Under the pieces are notes generated by a model. That model made no database searches and was not told where the DNA came from. It saw only the letters and a program-made list of their open reading frames with translations. Below, piece after piece: positions 53,160 to 62,556 of a stretch of DNA of 64,000 nucleotides; position 1 is the stretch's first letter; each line of letters starts with the position of its first letter. Position numbers and translations under genes: made by a program. Source of the DNA: Hymenobacter nivis (GTDB lineage Bacteria > Bacteroidota > Bacteroidia > Cytophagales > Hymenobacteraceae); the NCBI RefSeq assembly GCF_006439025.1, contig NZ_RCYZ01000006.1, positions 62,001 to 126,000 of the forward strand. Reading direction: 5' to 3'.

Positions 53160-53420
53160 ATGCTTCTCTCGTTGTTACTGCAAGTTGTTAATTCTGTTGG
53201 TCTGGCCGTAATGGGTGCCGGCATTGGTGCTGGTTTGGCTATCCTGGGCGCTGGCCTGGGCATCGGCCGCATCGGTGGCAGCGCCATGGACGCTATCGGC
53301 CGTCAGCCGGAGGCTTCGGGCAAAATCCAAACGGCTATGCTGATCGTGGCTGCCCTGGTAGAAGGCGCGGCCCTGTTCGCCGTCGTAGTTTGCTTGCTCA
53401 TCGCTCTGAAACTGCAATAA
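53160..53420 (+). CDS. atpE: F-type ATP synthase subunit c
   Basis: 86 residues. Two membrane helices with Gly-rich GAGIGAGLAILGAGLGIG in the first and the ion-binding Glu in VEGAALF of the second. The conserved polar loop RQPE (GRQPEASGKI) is present. The residues around the Glu do not match the Na+-binding signature I know, so proton coupling is likely. Strong GGT/GCT codon bias indicates high expression. Confidence 0.95.
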   Translation: MLLSLLLQVVNSVGLAVMGAGIGAGLAILGAGLGIGRIGGSAMDAIGRQPEASGKIQTAMLIVAALVEGAALFAVVVCLLIALKLQ

Positions 53421-53597
53421 TTGCGATGCTAAGCCCGGCCGGCTGGCCCTTGCTCCGCTCCGGCGGGTGGGGGCCAGTCGCGCCGGGTTTTCCTTCGTTA
53501 CGGGCCGGGGTCCTTGCTGGGGCGCGCCATTGCTGGCAGCCCGCGGGCACTGAATTTCCCGCCCTTTTGTTAGCCAGGCTGTTAAATCGCTGATACT

Positions 53598-54092
53598 ATG
53601 TCGCTCATCACCCCCGAATTTGGCTTGCTGTTCTGGCAAACCCTGATTTTCCTGATCCTCTTCCTGTTGCTGGCCAAGTTCGCTTGGAAACCCATCTTGG
53701 GGTCGCTGAAGGAGCGGGAGGACAGCATCGAAAGCGCCTTGCGCATGGCCGATCAGGCCAAGCTGGAGATGCAGCAGCTGAAAGCCGGCAATGAAAAATT
53801 GCTGGCCGACGCCCGCCAGGAGCGCGACCGCATGATGCAGGAGGCCACCACAATGGCCAACCAGCACCGTGAGACCGAGAAAGCCCGCGCCACCAGCGAA
53901 GCCAACCACATCGTGCAGCAGGCCCGCGAAGCCATCCAGACCGAGAAAAATGCGGCCTTGGCCGAAGTGAAAAATACCGCTGCTCAGCTCTCGCTCGACA
54001 TTGCTGAGCGTATTCTGCGCCGCGAGCTCGCCGACCCCACTGCCCAGACGCAGTTGGTGGACTCGTACCTAAAAGAAGTAAAACTCAACTAA
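53598..54092 (+). CDS. atpF: F-type ATP synthase subunit b
   Basis: 164 residues. N-terminal membrane helix (about 9-26, LLFWQTLIFLILFLLLAKF) and a long charged coiled coil, the peripheral stalk. Preceded by 178 bp without another gene. Confidence 0.93.
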   Translation: MSLITPEFGLLFWQTLIFLILFLLLAKFAWKPILGSLKEREDSIESALRMADQAKLEMQQLKAGNEKLLADARQERDRMMQEATTMANQHRETEKARATSEANHIVQQAREAIQTEKNAALAEVKNTAAQLSLDIAERILRRELADPTAQTQLVDSYLKEVKLN

Positions 54093-54188
54093 GCCGCTGG
54101 TTAGCAGCAGTTGGTGGCCGGCCCGTTTTCGACGGGGCCCCGGTGCCAAGCGCCGCTAACCACCCATAGCAATTAGCTACCCCTCAAC

Positions 54189-54749
54189 ATGGCTGACCAA
54201 CGAGTAGCGTCCCGCTACGCCAAGTCGCTCCTCGACTTGGGACAGGAGCAAGGCACGCTGGAACAGGTGAAGCAGGACATGGACCTGCTTGACCAGGTAG
54301 TGAGCGGCAGCCGCGAGTTGCGTCTACTGTTACGCAACCCCATCGTGAAGCACGACAAGAAGCTGGCCATCCTCACCGCCTTGTTCAAAGGCAAGGTGTC
54401 GGACATGACCATGCGTTTCTTTACCATCCTGACCCAGAAGAACCGGGAAAGCGCACTGGAGAGCGTTGCCGCCGAGTTTAAAGTGCAGTACAACATCCTG
54501 CGCGGTATCCAAACGGCCGAGGTCGTTTCGGCCGTGCCCCTCACGCCCGCCCTGCGCGAGCAGATGCGCGCCGAGGTGACGCGCCAGTCCGGCCACGCCG
54601 GTGTGGAGTTAGCCGAAAAGGTTGACCCGGCGCTAATTGGTGGTTTTGTGCTGCGAGTAGGCGACGTGCAGCTCGACGAATCCGTTCGTTCCAGCCTGCG
54701 GAAGATGCGTACTGCGCTGCAAGAAAATTCATATCAAAATAAACTGTAA
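54189..54749 (+). CDS. atpH: F-type ATP synthase subunit delta
   Basis: 186 residues. Starts MADQRVASRYAKSLLDL with the OSCP/delta N-terminal signature, and the C-terminal GGFVLRVGDVQLDESVRSSLRKM matches the family. Links the F1 head to the b stalk. Ends 9 bp before atpA. Confidence 0.93.
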   Translation: MADQRVASRYAKSLLDLGQEQGTLEQVKQDMDLLDQVVSGSRELRLLLRNPIVKHDKKLAILTALFKGKVSDMTMRFFTILTQKNRESALESVAAEFKVQYNILRGIQTAEVVSAVPLTPALREQMRAEVTRQSGHAGVELAEKVDPALIGGFVLRVGDVQLDESVRSSLRKMRTALQENSYQNKL

Positions 54750-54758
54750 ATCAGCATC

Positions 54759-56342
54759 ATGGCAGAAGTACGTCCGGACGAAGTATCCGCAATCCTGCGG
54801 GAGCAGCTGTCCAATTTCAAGTCCGAAGCCGAGCTGGAAGAAGTCGGCACCGTGTTGCAGGTGGGCGACGGCGTGGCCCGTATTTACGGCCTGACCAAAG
54901 CGCAGTCGGGCGAGTTGCTGGAGTTCGAAAACGGCCTCCAGGCCCTCGTGCTGAACCTGGAAGAAGACAACGTCGGGGCCGTAATGCTCGGCGACTACAG
55001 CGACATCCGCGAAGGTGCCACCGTGCGCCGCACCAATAAGATTGCCTCCATCAAAGTAGGCGAAGGCATTGTGGGCCGCGTAGTGAATACCCTCGGCCAA
55101 CCCATCGACGGCCGGGGCCCCATCCAGGGCCAACTGTACGAGATGCCGCTGGAGCGCAAAGCACCGGGCGTTATTTTCCGCCAGCCCGTAACCGAGCCTC
55201 TGCAAACCGGCATTAAGAGCATCGATGCCATGATTCCGATTGGCCGGGGCCAGCGCGAACTGATCATCGGCGACCGCCAGACCGGTAAGTCGGCCGTGGC
55301 CATCGACACGATTATCAACCAGCGCGAGTTCTTCGAGCGCGGCGAGCCCGTGTTCTGCATCTACGTAGCTGTGGGCCAGAAAGCCTCGACGGTAGCCCAG
55401 GTGGTGAACGCCCTGACCAAGGGCGGTGCCATGGACTACACCGTGGTAGTATCGGCTTCGGCCGCTGACCCCGCCCCTCTGCAATTCTACGCGCCCTTCA
55501 CCGGCGCCGCCATTGGCGAATTCTTCCGCGACACGGGCCGCCCGGCCCTGGTGGTGTACGATGACTTGTCGAAGCAAGCCGTGGCCTACCGCGAGGTGTC
55601 GCTGCTGCTCCGTCGCCCTCCCGGACGTGAAGCTTACCCCGGCGACGTATTCTACCTGCACAGCCGCCTGCTCGAGCGGGCGGCCAAAATCAACGCTTCG
55701 GACAGCATTGCCCGCGACATGAACGACCTGCCCGAGAGCCTCAAAGGCATCGTGAAAGGTGGCGGTTCGCTGACGGCGCTGCCGCTGATTGAGACGCAGG
55801 CTGGCGACGTATCGGCGTACATCCCAACCAACGTAATCTCGATTACGGACGGCCAGATCTTCCTCGAAACCAACCTTTTCAACTCTGGGGTACGCCCCGC
55901 CATCAACGTGGGTATCTCGGTAAGCCGCGTAGGCGGTAATGCCCAGATTAAGTCGATGAAAAAGGTATCGGGCACGCTGAAGCTCGACCAGGCCCAGTTC
56001 CGCGAACTGGAAGCTTTTGCTAAGTTCGGCTCCGACCTCGATGCCTCGACCAAGCTCACGATTGAGCGCGGCCGCCGCAACCTGGAAATCCTCAAGCAGC
56101 CGCAATTTTCGCCGGTGAAGGTAGAAGACCAGGTGGCCATCATCTACGCCGCCACCAACGGCTTGCTCGACAACGTGCCCGTGAATAAGGTGCGTGAGTT
56201 TGAGAAGGAGTACACCCAAACGATGAACTCGCGCCACCCCGATGTGTTGAAGGCCCTCAAAGCCGGTAAGCTCGAAGACGCTGGCATCAAGGCCATGCGC
56301 GAGGTAGCCAAAGACGTGTCGTCGCGTTACGCAACTAAGTAG
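54759..56342 (+). CDS. atpA: F-type ATP synthase subunit alpha
   Basis: 527 residues. Walker [10 protein letters not shown] near residue 170 and the alpha-specific [14 protein letters not shown] segment are clear. Regulatory nucleotide-binding subunit of F1. Complete. Confidence 0.97.
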   Translation: MAEVRPDEVSAILREQLSNFKSEAELEEVGTVLQVGDGVARIYGLTKAQSGELLEFENGLQALVLNLEEDNVGAVMLGDYSDIREGATVRRTNKIASIKVGEGIVGRVVNTLGQPIDGRGPIQGQLYEMPLERKAPGVIFRQPVTEPLQTGIKSIDAMIPIGRGQRELIIGDRQTGKSAVAIDTIINQREFFERGEPVFCIYVAVGQKASTVAQVVNALTKGGAMDYTVVVSASAADPAPLQFYAPFTGAAIGEFFRDTGRPALVVYDDLSKQAVAYREVSLLLRRPPGREAYPGDVFYLHSRLLERAAKINASDSIARDMNDLPESLKGIVKGGGSLTALPLIETQAGDVSAYIPTNVISITDGQIFLETNLFNSGVRPAINVGISVSRVGGNAQIKSMKKVSGTLKLDQAQFRELEAFAKFGSDLDASTKLTIERGRRNLEILKQPQFSPVKVEDQVAIIYAATNGLLDNVPVNKVREFEKEYTQTMNSRHPDVLKALKAGKLEDAGIKAMREVAKDVSSRYATK

Positions 56343-56351
56343 CTATCAGTC

Positions 56352-56450
56352 CATCAGCTGCTAGCCGTTAGCTTCTCGTTGAGATGAGCTAACGGCTAGC
56401 AGCTGATGACCGGTAGCTCGAACCAAAAAGCTAACAGCTAGCAGCTGTCA
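56352..56450. repeat. 22-bp perfect inverted repeat plus a third imperfect copy between atpA and atpG
   Basis: Arms 56352-56373 and 56387-56408 are exact reverse complements with a 13-base loop, built from AGCTGCTAGC/GCTAGCAGCT. A third related copy lies at 56429-56450. It occupies the whole gap between the atpA stop and the atpG start and would form a stable RNA hairpin within the operon. Confidence 0.85.
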
Positions 56451-56468
56451 GCCAACAGCTCATAAAGA

Positions 56469-57353
56469 ATGGCTAGTTTAAAAGAAGTTCGCAGCCGCAT
56501 CCAGTCGGTGAGCAGCACGCAGCAAATCACCAAAGCCATGAAAATGGTGGCGGCGGCCAAGCTGCGCCGCGCCCAGGACAATATTGTGCGCATGCGGCCC
56601 TACGCCCAGCGCCTGAACGCGATTCTGGCCAACCTGACCCGGGCAACCGACGACGATATTGTGAGCGACTACGGCACGGTGCGCGAAGTGCGTAAAGTGC
56701 TGGTCATCGCCATCACGTCGGACCGGGGCTTGGCGGGCGCGTTCAACTCCAACGTATTTAAGGGCGTGGCCGCTTTGGTGGCCCAGCGCTACGCGAGCTT
56801 GCCGGCGGCTAACATCTCGGTGATGGCCATCGGTAAGAAAGCCAACGACTACTTCGCTCGCCGGGGCCCCTTGGTCGGCAACTACACCCACGTGTTTGCC
56901 CAGCTCTCGTTTGATACGGTGCGGGTGGCGGCCGAGCAGGCCATGGCCGGCTTCCGCGACGGCCAGTACGACGAAGTGGTGATGGTGTTCAACGAGTTTC
57001 GGAACGTGGCCACGCAGGTGGTGCGCACTGAGCAGCTGCTGCCATTGGTGCCCGCCGAGGCTCCCGCCACTTCAGTGGCCACCAGCAACGTGGACTACAT
57101 TTTCGAGCCCAGCAAGGAGGAAATTGTGCAGACCCTCATTCCGCAGTCGCTGAAAATCCAGCTGTACAAAGCGGTGCTGGAAAGCAACGCTTCGGAGCAC
57201 GGCGCTCGGATGACGGCCATGGACAAGGCCACCGAGAACGCCGGCGAGCTGCTCAAGTCGCTGAAGCTGACTTATAACCGGACGCGCCAAGCGGCTATTA
57301 CGACCGAGATTCTCGAAATCGTGGGTGGAGCTGAGGCGCTGGCTGCCGGATAA
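56469..57353 (+). CDS. atpG: F-type ATP synthase subunit gamma
   Basis: 294 residues. N-terminal MASLKEVRSRIQSVSSTQQITKAMKMVAAAKLRRA coiled-coil signature and C-terminal RQAAITTEILEIVGGAEAL are diagnostic. Central rotor shaft. It is the last atp gene here; atpD (beta) and atpC (epsilon) do not follow. Confidence 0.96.
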   Translation: MASLKEVRSRIQSVSSTQQITKAMKMVAAAKLRRAQDNIVRMRPYAQRLNAILANLTRATDDDIVSDYGTVREVRKVLVIAITSDRGLAGAFNSNVFKGVAALVAQRYASLPAANISVMAIGKKANDYFARRGPLVGNYTHVFAQLSFDTVRVAAEQAMAGFRDGQYDEVVMVFNEFRNVATQVVRTEQLLPLVPAEAPATSVATSNVDYIFEPSKEEIVQTLIPQSLKIQLYKAVLESNASEHGARMTAMDKATENAGELLKSLKLTYNRTRQAAITTEILEIVGGAEALAAG

Positions 57354-57368
57354 GAAAAAAATATTGCT

Positions 57369-57405
57369 AAAAAAGCCCCGGAACTTACTAGTTCCGGGGC
57401 TTTTT
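57369..57405 (+). terminator. terminator after atpG
   Basis: AAAAAGCCCCGGAAC pairs with GTTCCGGGGCTTTTT around a six-base loop. It ends the atp transcript. Confidence 0.9.
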
Positions 57406-57764
57406 GCGTTTAGGTCAAAAAAGGTGTTGAGCAGGGCCAAAGCAAGTGTGCCTGATTGCCCCTTCGGGTCCTTAATCGATGGATTGGGCGGTAGTCATCT
57501 GGGTGGTGCCTTATGCCGGCTCATTATGTTGGCTTTTGAGAAGAATGATTATTGTATTTGGCTAATAAATGTGGGTTTAAGGGTGGCAAAATGCTAAAAA
57601 ATGTATATTTTAGCGAAAAATTTGGTTAGTGGCTCTAAAACCACTGCTAACCGGTGGGCGGCCTGCCTGCTCCTGAGCTATTTAAGCCCCGGTGGGAAGC
57701 ACCTTCAGGGCCCTGTTTTTCTTCCGCCAAGCCCCATTCGGTGCGGGTAAACCCTGTCTGGATC
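57406..57764. other. AT-richer intergenic region
   Basis: About 360 bp with no supported gene. It holds a near-consensus promoter (TTG 57529-57531, 21-bp gap, TGTATTTG 57553-57560) and a hairpin GCTAAAA/TTTTAGC (57593-57614). The base composition is markedly more AT-rich than its surroundings from 57530 to 57630. It may be the long leader of the next gene. Confidence 0.45.
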
Positions 57765-58310
57765 ATGCAAAACCAGTTTTTTGAGGCAATTACCGGGGCT
57801 CAGGCCCGTGCGCCCCGTTTTCTGGCCAATGACTACGCTGCACCGGGGGCTCGCATCGAGCCCGACGATTTCCGCCCGCAGCTGCACCTGACGCTGCACG
57901 GGCCCGATGGCCTATCGTCGGCCACGCTCATTCGCTTTGAGGGCGAAGCCGAATCACCTGCCGGGGCCCTGCGGCTTTCGGCCCGCTCGGGGGCCCTGGC
58001 CTATGCGCTGCCGCTGGCCCAGCTCACCGATACCACCACCGTGGCGCTGAGCGTGGCCGGCCTAGCCCCTGGCCGCTACGCACTGTGGGCCGATGCCTTG
58101 TATAATTTTTCGGCGACGGCCGTTTGGCTGGTAGACGCCCACGCCGGCGTGCGCGTGAACCTGCGACAGGAGCCGGGCTACGTATTTACCGCGGTAGCGG
58201 CGGCCCCGGGCCGCTTCTGGCTGCACTTCCTGCCGCTTGACTTGGGCGAGTATTCGACGGCCCCGGAGATGCTGCGAGCGCTGGCGGCCCCACGCTGGGC
58301 GCAAGCATAG
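57765..58310 (+). CDS. hypothetical protein
   Basis: 181 residues from the ATG at 57765. No signal peptide or membrane helix. Alternating strands (LHLTLHGPD, ALRLSARSG, VALSVAGLAPGRYALWADALY) suggest a beta-sandwich or Ig-like fold. No family is recognised. Confidence 0.6.
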   Translation: MQNQFFEAITGAQARAPRFLANDYAAPGARIEPDDFRPQLHLTLHGPDGLSSATLIRFEGEAESPAGALRLSARSGALAYALPLAQLTDTTTVALSVAGLAPGRYALWADALYNFSATAVWLVDAHAGVRVNLRQEPGYVFTAVAAAPGRFWLHFLPLDLGEYSTAPEMLRALAAPRWAQA

Positions 58311-58320
58311 GGCCCCCCGG

Positions 58321-59007
58321 CTAGCGGCGGCCCGGCCGGGGCCCCACCGGCTGCGCCTGCCATGCGGCCAGCAGGCCGGCGGGGGTGAGGCCAGTAAAAT
58401 CCTTAATGATCAGCAACGGCGCTTGGAACGCCTTGGCCGGCAGCGACGACGTGACGGCCACGCAGCGCATGCCGGCCCGGTAGGCGGCTTGTTCGCCCAG
58501 CACGGCATCCTCAAACACGATGCAGTCGGCGGGGGCCACGCCTAGCTTCTTGGCCACCACGGCGAAAGTATCGGGGTGGGGCTTGCCCTTGCTGACATCG
58601 TCTTCCCCCACCACGACGTCAAAATATTGCCGTAGCGCCAGGTGGTCGAGGAGGTAGCTGAGCGTGGAGCCCCCGGAGCCGGTGCCCAAGCCAATGGGGT
58701 GGCCGGCGGCGCGGGCCGCTTGCAGAAACGCAATGAGGCCCGCCGTGGCGCGGCGCTTGTCCCAATACAGGGTACGGTAGAGAAACTCGCGCTGGGCAGC
58801 GTACTCTTTGAGCTGCTTGGCGGGCACGGGGTGGCGGAATACCGACGCCAGAATGTCGGTGGCGGGCATACCGTTCAGGCGCTTCAGCAGCGCCCGGGCG
58901 TTGGTAGTCAGGCCCAAGTCGCGGAACAGGAGTTGAAAGGCGCGGGCTTGGTAGGCGGTGTTATCGACAATAACGCCGTCCATGTCGAAAATGAGGGCGG
59001 GCTGCAA
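58321..59007 (-). CDS. HAD-family hydrolase (beta-phosphoglucomutase/phosphatase-like)
   Basis: 228 residues from a TTG at 59007, which begins QPALIFDMDG. The nucleophile motif DMDGVIVDN, the Thr/Ser motif GTGSGGS, the Lys-containing SKGKPHPD and the acidic VFEDAVLG complete the HAD active site, and the helical cap fits subclass I. Substrate unknown, probably a sugar phosphate. The TTG start is chosen because no ATG precedes the motif in coding-like sequence. Confidence 0.8.
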   Translation of the reverse strand: MQPALIFDMDGVIVDNTAYQARAFQLLFRDLGLTTNARALLKRLNGMPATDILASVFRHPVPAKQLKEYAAQREFLYRTLYWDKRRATAGLIAFLQAARAAGHPIGLGTGSGGSTLSYLLDHLALRQYFDVVVGEDDVSKGKPHPDTFAVVAKKLGVAPADCIVFEDAVLGEQAAYRAGMRCVAVTSSLPAKAFQAPLLIIKDFTGLTPAGLLAAWQAQPVGPRPGRR

Positions 59008-59101
59008 AAGGGAAGGGGCTGGGGAAAAATGGGGGCCCTGGGGGCCCAAACATCTACGAAACTTAACGGCGAAGGGCTGGATGGGGCTGCGGGGCGGGCA
59101 G

Positions 59102-59109
59102 TACCTTTG
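59102..59109 (+). promoter_or_regulatory. -7 element TACCTTTG
   Basis: Exact match 38 bp before the TTG start of the alkaline phosphatase gene; supports that start. Confidence 0.6.
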
Positions 59110-59146
59110 CCCCAGCCGGTGCCACGGTGGCACCGTTTCCCTGCCC

Positions 59147-60871
59147 TTGAAACGAACCCTTGCCCCTGCCTTGCTGGCGGCCGCTGTGCTGCTGGCGGGC
59201 CCCGCATTTGCCCACCGGCCCGGCCCCGCGCCGCTGCCCCGCCCCAAGCTAGTGGTGGGCATTGTGGTGGACCAGATGCGCTACGATTACCTCTACCGCT
59301 ATTGGGATAAGTTTGGCAGCGGCGGCTTCCGGCGCCTGCTGGGGCAGGGCTTCAGCTACGCCAGCTGCCACTACAACTACGTGCCCACCTACACGGGCCC
59401 CGGGCACAGCAGCATCTACACCGGCACCACGCCCGCCAACCACGGCATTGTGGGCAACAACTGGTACGTGCGCGAAGACGGCAAGAGCACCTACGTGACC
59501 GAGGACAAGACCGTGCAGGCGGTGGGCGGCTCGGCCGTGGCGGGGCAGCAGAGCCCGCGCCACCTGCTCACCACCACCATTACCGACGAGCTGCGGCTGG
59601 CCACCAACTTCCAGAGCAAAACCATCGGCGTGTGCATCAAAGACCGGGGCAGCATTTTGCCGGCCGGGCACGCGGCCAGTGCCGCCTACTGGTACGACGG
59701 CGCCAACGGGGCCTTCATTAGCAGCACCTTTTATACCCAGGCGCTGCCCGAGTGGGTGAACAAGTTCAACGCCGCCGGGCACGCCGCCGAGTACCTCAGC
59801 AAGCCTTGGAATACGCTGCTGCCGCTGGCCCAGTACACCGAAAGCACGCCCGACGACGAACCCTGGGAGGGCGCTTTTAAGGGCGAGGACAAGCCGGTGT
59901 TTCCGCACGACTTGCCGCGGCTCAGCGCCGGGCTGCCGGCCGTGGTGAGCGCCACGCTCAAGGCCACCGGCGAAACCGCGCCCAAGGCCACGCCCCAAAA
60001 CCTGGACCTGATCCGCTCCACGCCCTTTGGCAACTCGCTCACGGCCGACTTCGCCATTGAAACCATTCGGGCCGAGCAGATGGGCCAGCGTGGCCCAACC
60101 GACTTCCTGGCCCTGAGCTTCAGCAGCACCGACTACGTAGGCCACCAGTTTGGCACCACGGCCGTGGAAACGGAGGACACCTACCTGCGCCTCGACCAAG
60201 ACATCGCCCGGGTGCTCGACTACCTCGACAAAACGGTGGGCAAGGGCCAGGCGCTGGTGTTCCTCACCGCCGACCACGCCGCCGACCAGTCGCCCGGCTT
60301 CTTGCAGGCCCACCGCTTGCCCGGCGGCGGCGTGGGCCCCAACGTGATGCGCGACTCGCTGCAGCGGGCCCTGGTGCGCCGCCACGGCCCCGGGGCCTGG
60401 GTGCTCGACTACGAAAACCAGCAGGTGTACCTCAACCGGCCGCTGCTGGCCCAGAAGGGCCTGGACCTGGCCAAGGTGCAGGCCGAAATGGCCGACCTGC
60501 TGCTGCGCCTGCCCCACGTGGCACAGGCCATTACGGCTACTGACCTCCAGCGCGGGCACTGGAGCGAGGGCACCGGCATGTTTCAGGAAAACGGCTTTTA
60601 CGCCCCGCGCTCGGGCGACGTGCTGGCCGTGCTGGAGCCGGGCTGGCTGGAGGCCTACGGCTTTCCGGCGGTGAAGGGCACCACCCACGGCGCCTCCTGG
60701 GCCTACGACACCCACGTGCCGCTGCTGTTCTGGGGCTGGGGCGTGAAGCACGGCGAATCGGCGGCGCCCGTGAAAATTGTGGACGTGGCCCCCACCGTGG
60801 CCCAGTGGCTGCACATCCAGGAGCCCAGCGGTTGCACCGGCACGCCGTTGCGCGAGGTGCTGGGCCGCTAA
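59147..60871 (+). CDS. PafA-like alkaline phosphatase
   Basis: 574 residues from a TTG. Signal peptide (about 1-22). Alkaline-phosphatase superfamily monoesterase of the PafA type: DQMRYD (metal ligand Asp42), nucleophile Thr (TYTGPGHSSIYTGTTPANHG, about residue 83), and later DYVGHQFG and TADHAADQSPG metal ligands. Periplasmic release of phosphate from organic esters. Followed by ppa, which fits phosphate metabolism. Confidence 0.9.
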   Translation: MKRTLAPALLAAAVLLAGPAFAHRPGPAPLPRPKLVVGIVVDQMRYDYLYRYWDKFGSGGFRRLLGQGFSYASCHYNYVPTYTGPGHSSIYTGTTPANHGIVGNNWYVREDGKSTYVTEDKTVQAVGGSAVAGQQSPRHLLTTTITDELRLATNFQSKTIGVCIKDRGSILPAGHAASAAYWYDGANGAFISSTFYTQALPEWVNKFNAAGHAAEYLSKPWNTLLPLAQYTESTPDDEPWEGAFKGEDKPVFPHDLPRLSAGLPAVVSATLKATGETAPKATPQNLDLIRSTPFGNSLTADFAIETIRAEQMGQRGPTDFLALSFSSTDYVGHQFGTTAVETEDTYLRLDQDIARVLDYLDKTVGKGQALVFLTADHAADQSPGFLQAHRLPGGGVGPNVMRDSLQRALVRRHGPGAWVLDYENQQVYLNRPLLAQKGLDLAKVQAEMADLLLRLPHVAQAITATDLQRGHWSEGTGMFQENGFYAPRSGDVLAVLEPGWLEAYGFPAVKGTTHGASWAYDTHVPLLFWGWGVKHGESAAPVKIVDVAPTVAQWLHIQEPSGCTGTPLREVLGR

Positions 60872-61069
60872 GGCTGGGGCCCCCGGGGCCCTAAAAATTG
60901 CGGTCCCCCAACCCGGGGCGCGTTTGTCCGTTGAGGCACATTCGGCCGGGGCCCAGTAACTTGGGGGCCCGTTCGGGGGCACAGCCGGGCGGAGGCGCTT
61001 GCTTTGCTTATTGGTTGGGGCCCCAGGGCCCCGCGGCTTATTTTCGGTTTTCCATTTTCCCATTTTTTA

Positions 61070-61621
61070 ATGAATTCCCATTTTAACCCCTGGCACGACG
61101 TGTCGCGCGGCGACAACCTCCCGCACACCGTGCAGTCCATCATCGAAATACCCAAAGGCAGCAAGGCCAAGTATGAGCTCGATAAGGAGAGCGGCCTGCT
61201 GAAACTGGACCGCGTGCTGTTCTCGGCCGTGCACTACCCGGCCGCCTACGGGTTCATTCCGCAGACGTACTGCGACGACCACGACCCGCTGGATATTCTG
61301 GTGCTCTCCTCGGTCGACATCGTGCCCATGTGCCTCGTGGAGGCCAAGGTTATCGGCGTGATGCAGATGGTGGACCAAGACGAGGAGGACGACAAAATCA
61401 TTGCTGTGGCCGCCAACGACATTTCGGTGAACCACTACAACGACCTGTCCGACCTGCCCCCGCACATGCTGCTGGAGATGCAGCGCTTCTTTGAGGACTA
61501 CAAAGCCCTGGAGCACAAGCACGTGAGCGTGGAGCGCTTCATGGGCCGCGAGGATGCTTACCGCATCATCGACGCCAGCATCAAGCTCTACGAAGACACC
61601 TACGGTAACGGCAAGCGCTAA
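61070..61621 (+). CDS. ppa: inorganic pyrophosphatase
   Basis: 183 residues from ATG 61070. Family I soluble pyrophosphatase: [35 protein letters not shown] with the catalytic Asp cluster, and the late [13 protein letters not shown]. Hydrolyses PPi to drive biosynthesis. Cytosolic. Confidence 0.95.
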   Translation: MNSHFNPWHDVSRGDNLPHTVQSIIEIPKGSKAKYELDKESGLLKLDRVLFSAVHYPAAYGFIPQTYCDDHDPLDILVLSSVDIVPMCLVEAKVIGVMQMVDQDEEDDKIIAVAANDISVNHYNDLSDLPPHMLLEMQRFFEDYKALEHKHVSVERFMGREDAYRIIDASIKLYEDTYGNGKR

Positions 61622-61646
61622 ACACGCCGGCCAACTGCCTGTTTCG

Positions 61647-61687
61647 ACGGCCCCGGGGCAAGCAGCTGCTTGCTTCGGGGCCGTTCT
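61647..61687 (+). terminator. hairpin after ppa
   Basis: ACGGCCCCG pairs with CGGGGCCGT enclosing an inner GCAAGCAGCTGCTTGC palindrome, with a short T-rich tail (TTCTTTG). Probable terminator just before the next gene. Confidence 0.6.
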
Positions 61688-61695
61688 TTGTGCCC

Positions 61696-62556
61696 ATGCT
61701 TCGCCGCCCGTTGCCCCTGCGCCTGCTCGATGCCGTGCTCTACAGCAGCGCGTGGCTGGCCGCCGCCGCCGCTGCCCAAACGGCGGCCACCCTGCGGCTG
61801 TGGCCCGCGGCCGGGGCGTGGGGCGGGGCCCCCGGCGGGCGCGTGGTGGCGCTGGTGTTTGCCGCCACCCTGCTCGTGTATAACCTCGACGCCGCGTTGC
61901 CCTTCAAGCACCGCGAGCCGGCCGGCGCTTCGGGCCGCAAGGCCTGGCAGCAGCGGCACCGCGGGGCCCTGGCCGGGCTGGCCGCCGCCGCCGCGCTGGG
62001 CGGGGCCTACCTTTTTTTCTCCGATGGCTGGTGGCACTACCTGCCGCTACTGGTGCCGCTGGCGGCCCTGGCGCTGCTCTACTCGTGGCCGCTAGGGCGC
62101 TGGCGCGGGCGCCCCGTGGCCCTGCGCGACGTGCCGCTGCTGAAGGTGTTCCTCATTGCCGGGGTGTGGTCGCTCATCACGGTGGGGCTGCCGGTGCTGG
62201 CCCTGCACCGCCCCTGGGCCGAGGCCCAGGGCCTGCTCGACCAGCGGTTTCTGTTGGTGCTGGCCCTGGCCATCGTGTTCGACATCCGCGACTACGGGCG
62301 CGACCGGGCGGCGGGCACCCGCACGTTTCCGGGGGTGCTGGGGGTGCCGGGGGCCCGGTGGCTATCCTTGGCGCTGCTGGCCGGGGCCGTGGCCTTGGGC
62401 CTGTGGCGCGGGGCCGCCCCGCTGGCCGTGCTGCTGCCGGGCGTGCTGGCCGCTGCCGTCATCGCCGCGGCCGAAGAGTCGCGCGGCGACTATTTCTTCG
62501 CCCTCATCACCGACGGCGTGCTGCTGGTGCAAGCCGCGGCGTACTTCATCTTTTGA
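61696..62556 (+). CDS. UbiA-like prenyltransferase-family membrane protein
   Basis: 286 residues from ATG 61696; a GTG at 61690 is an alternative. About eight membrane helices. The second Asp-rich motif DIRDYGRD (196-203) fits the UbiA family, but the first motif is degenerate (NLDAALPF at 63-70 rather than NDxxDxxxD). It may be a divergent prenyltransferase or a non-catalytic relative. The start lies just after the ppa terminator. Confidence 0.6.
   Translation: MLRRPLPLRLLDAVLYSSAWLAAAAAAQTAATLRLWPAAGAWGGAPGGRVVALVFAATLLVYNLDAALPFKHREPAGASGRKAWQQRHRGALAGLAAAAALGGAYLFFSDGWWHYLPLLVPLAALALLYSWPLGRWRGRPVALRDVPLLKVFLIAGVWSLITVGLPVLALHRPWAEAQGLLDQRFLLVLALAIVFDIRDYGRDRAAGTRTFPGVLGVPGARWLSLALLAGAVALGLWRGAAPLAVLLPGVLAAAVIAAAEESRGDYFFALITDGVLLVQAAAYFIF

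Noticed and set aside
57406-57764. tRNA or other structured RNA gene in the gap after atpG
   Set aside because: No cloverleaf with CCA-proximal acceptor pairing or TTCGAAT-type T-loop could be found.
59249-61063. Long open frame opposite the PafA-like gene
   Set aside because: Covers the phosphatase and downstream spacer with His/Gly/Val-rich sequence and no motif.
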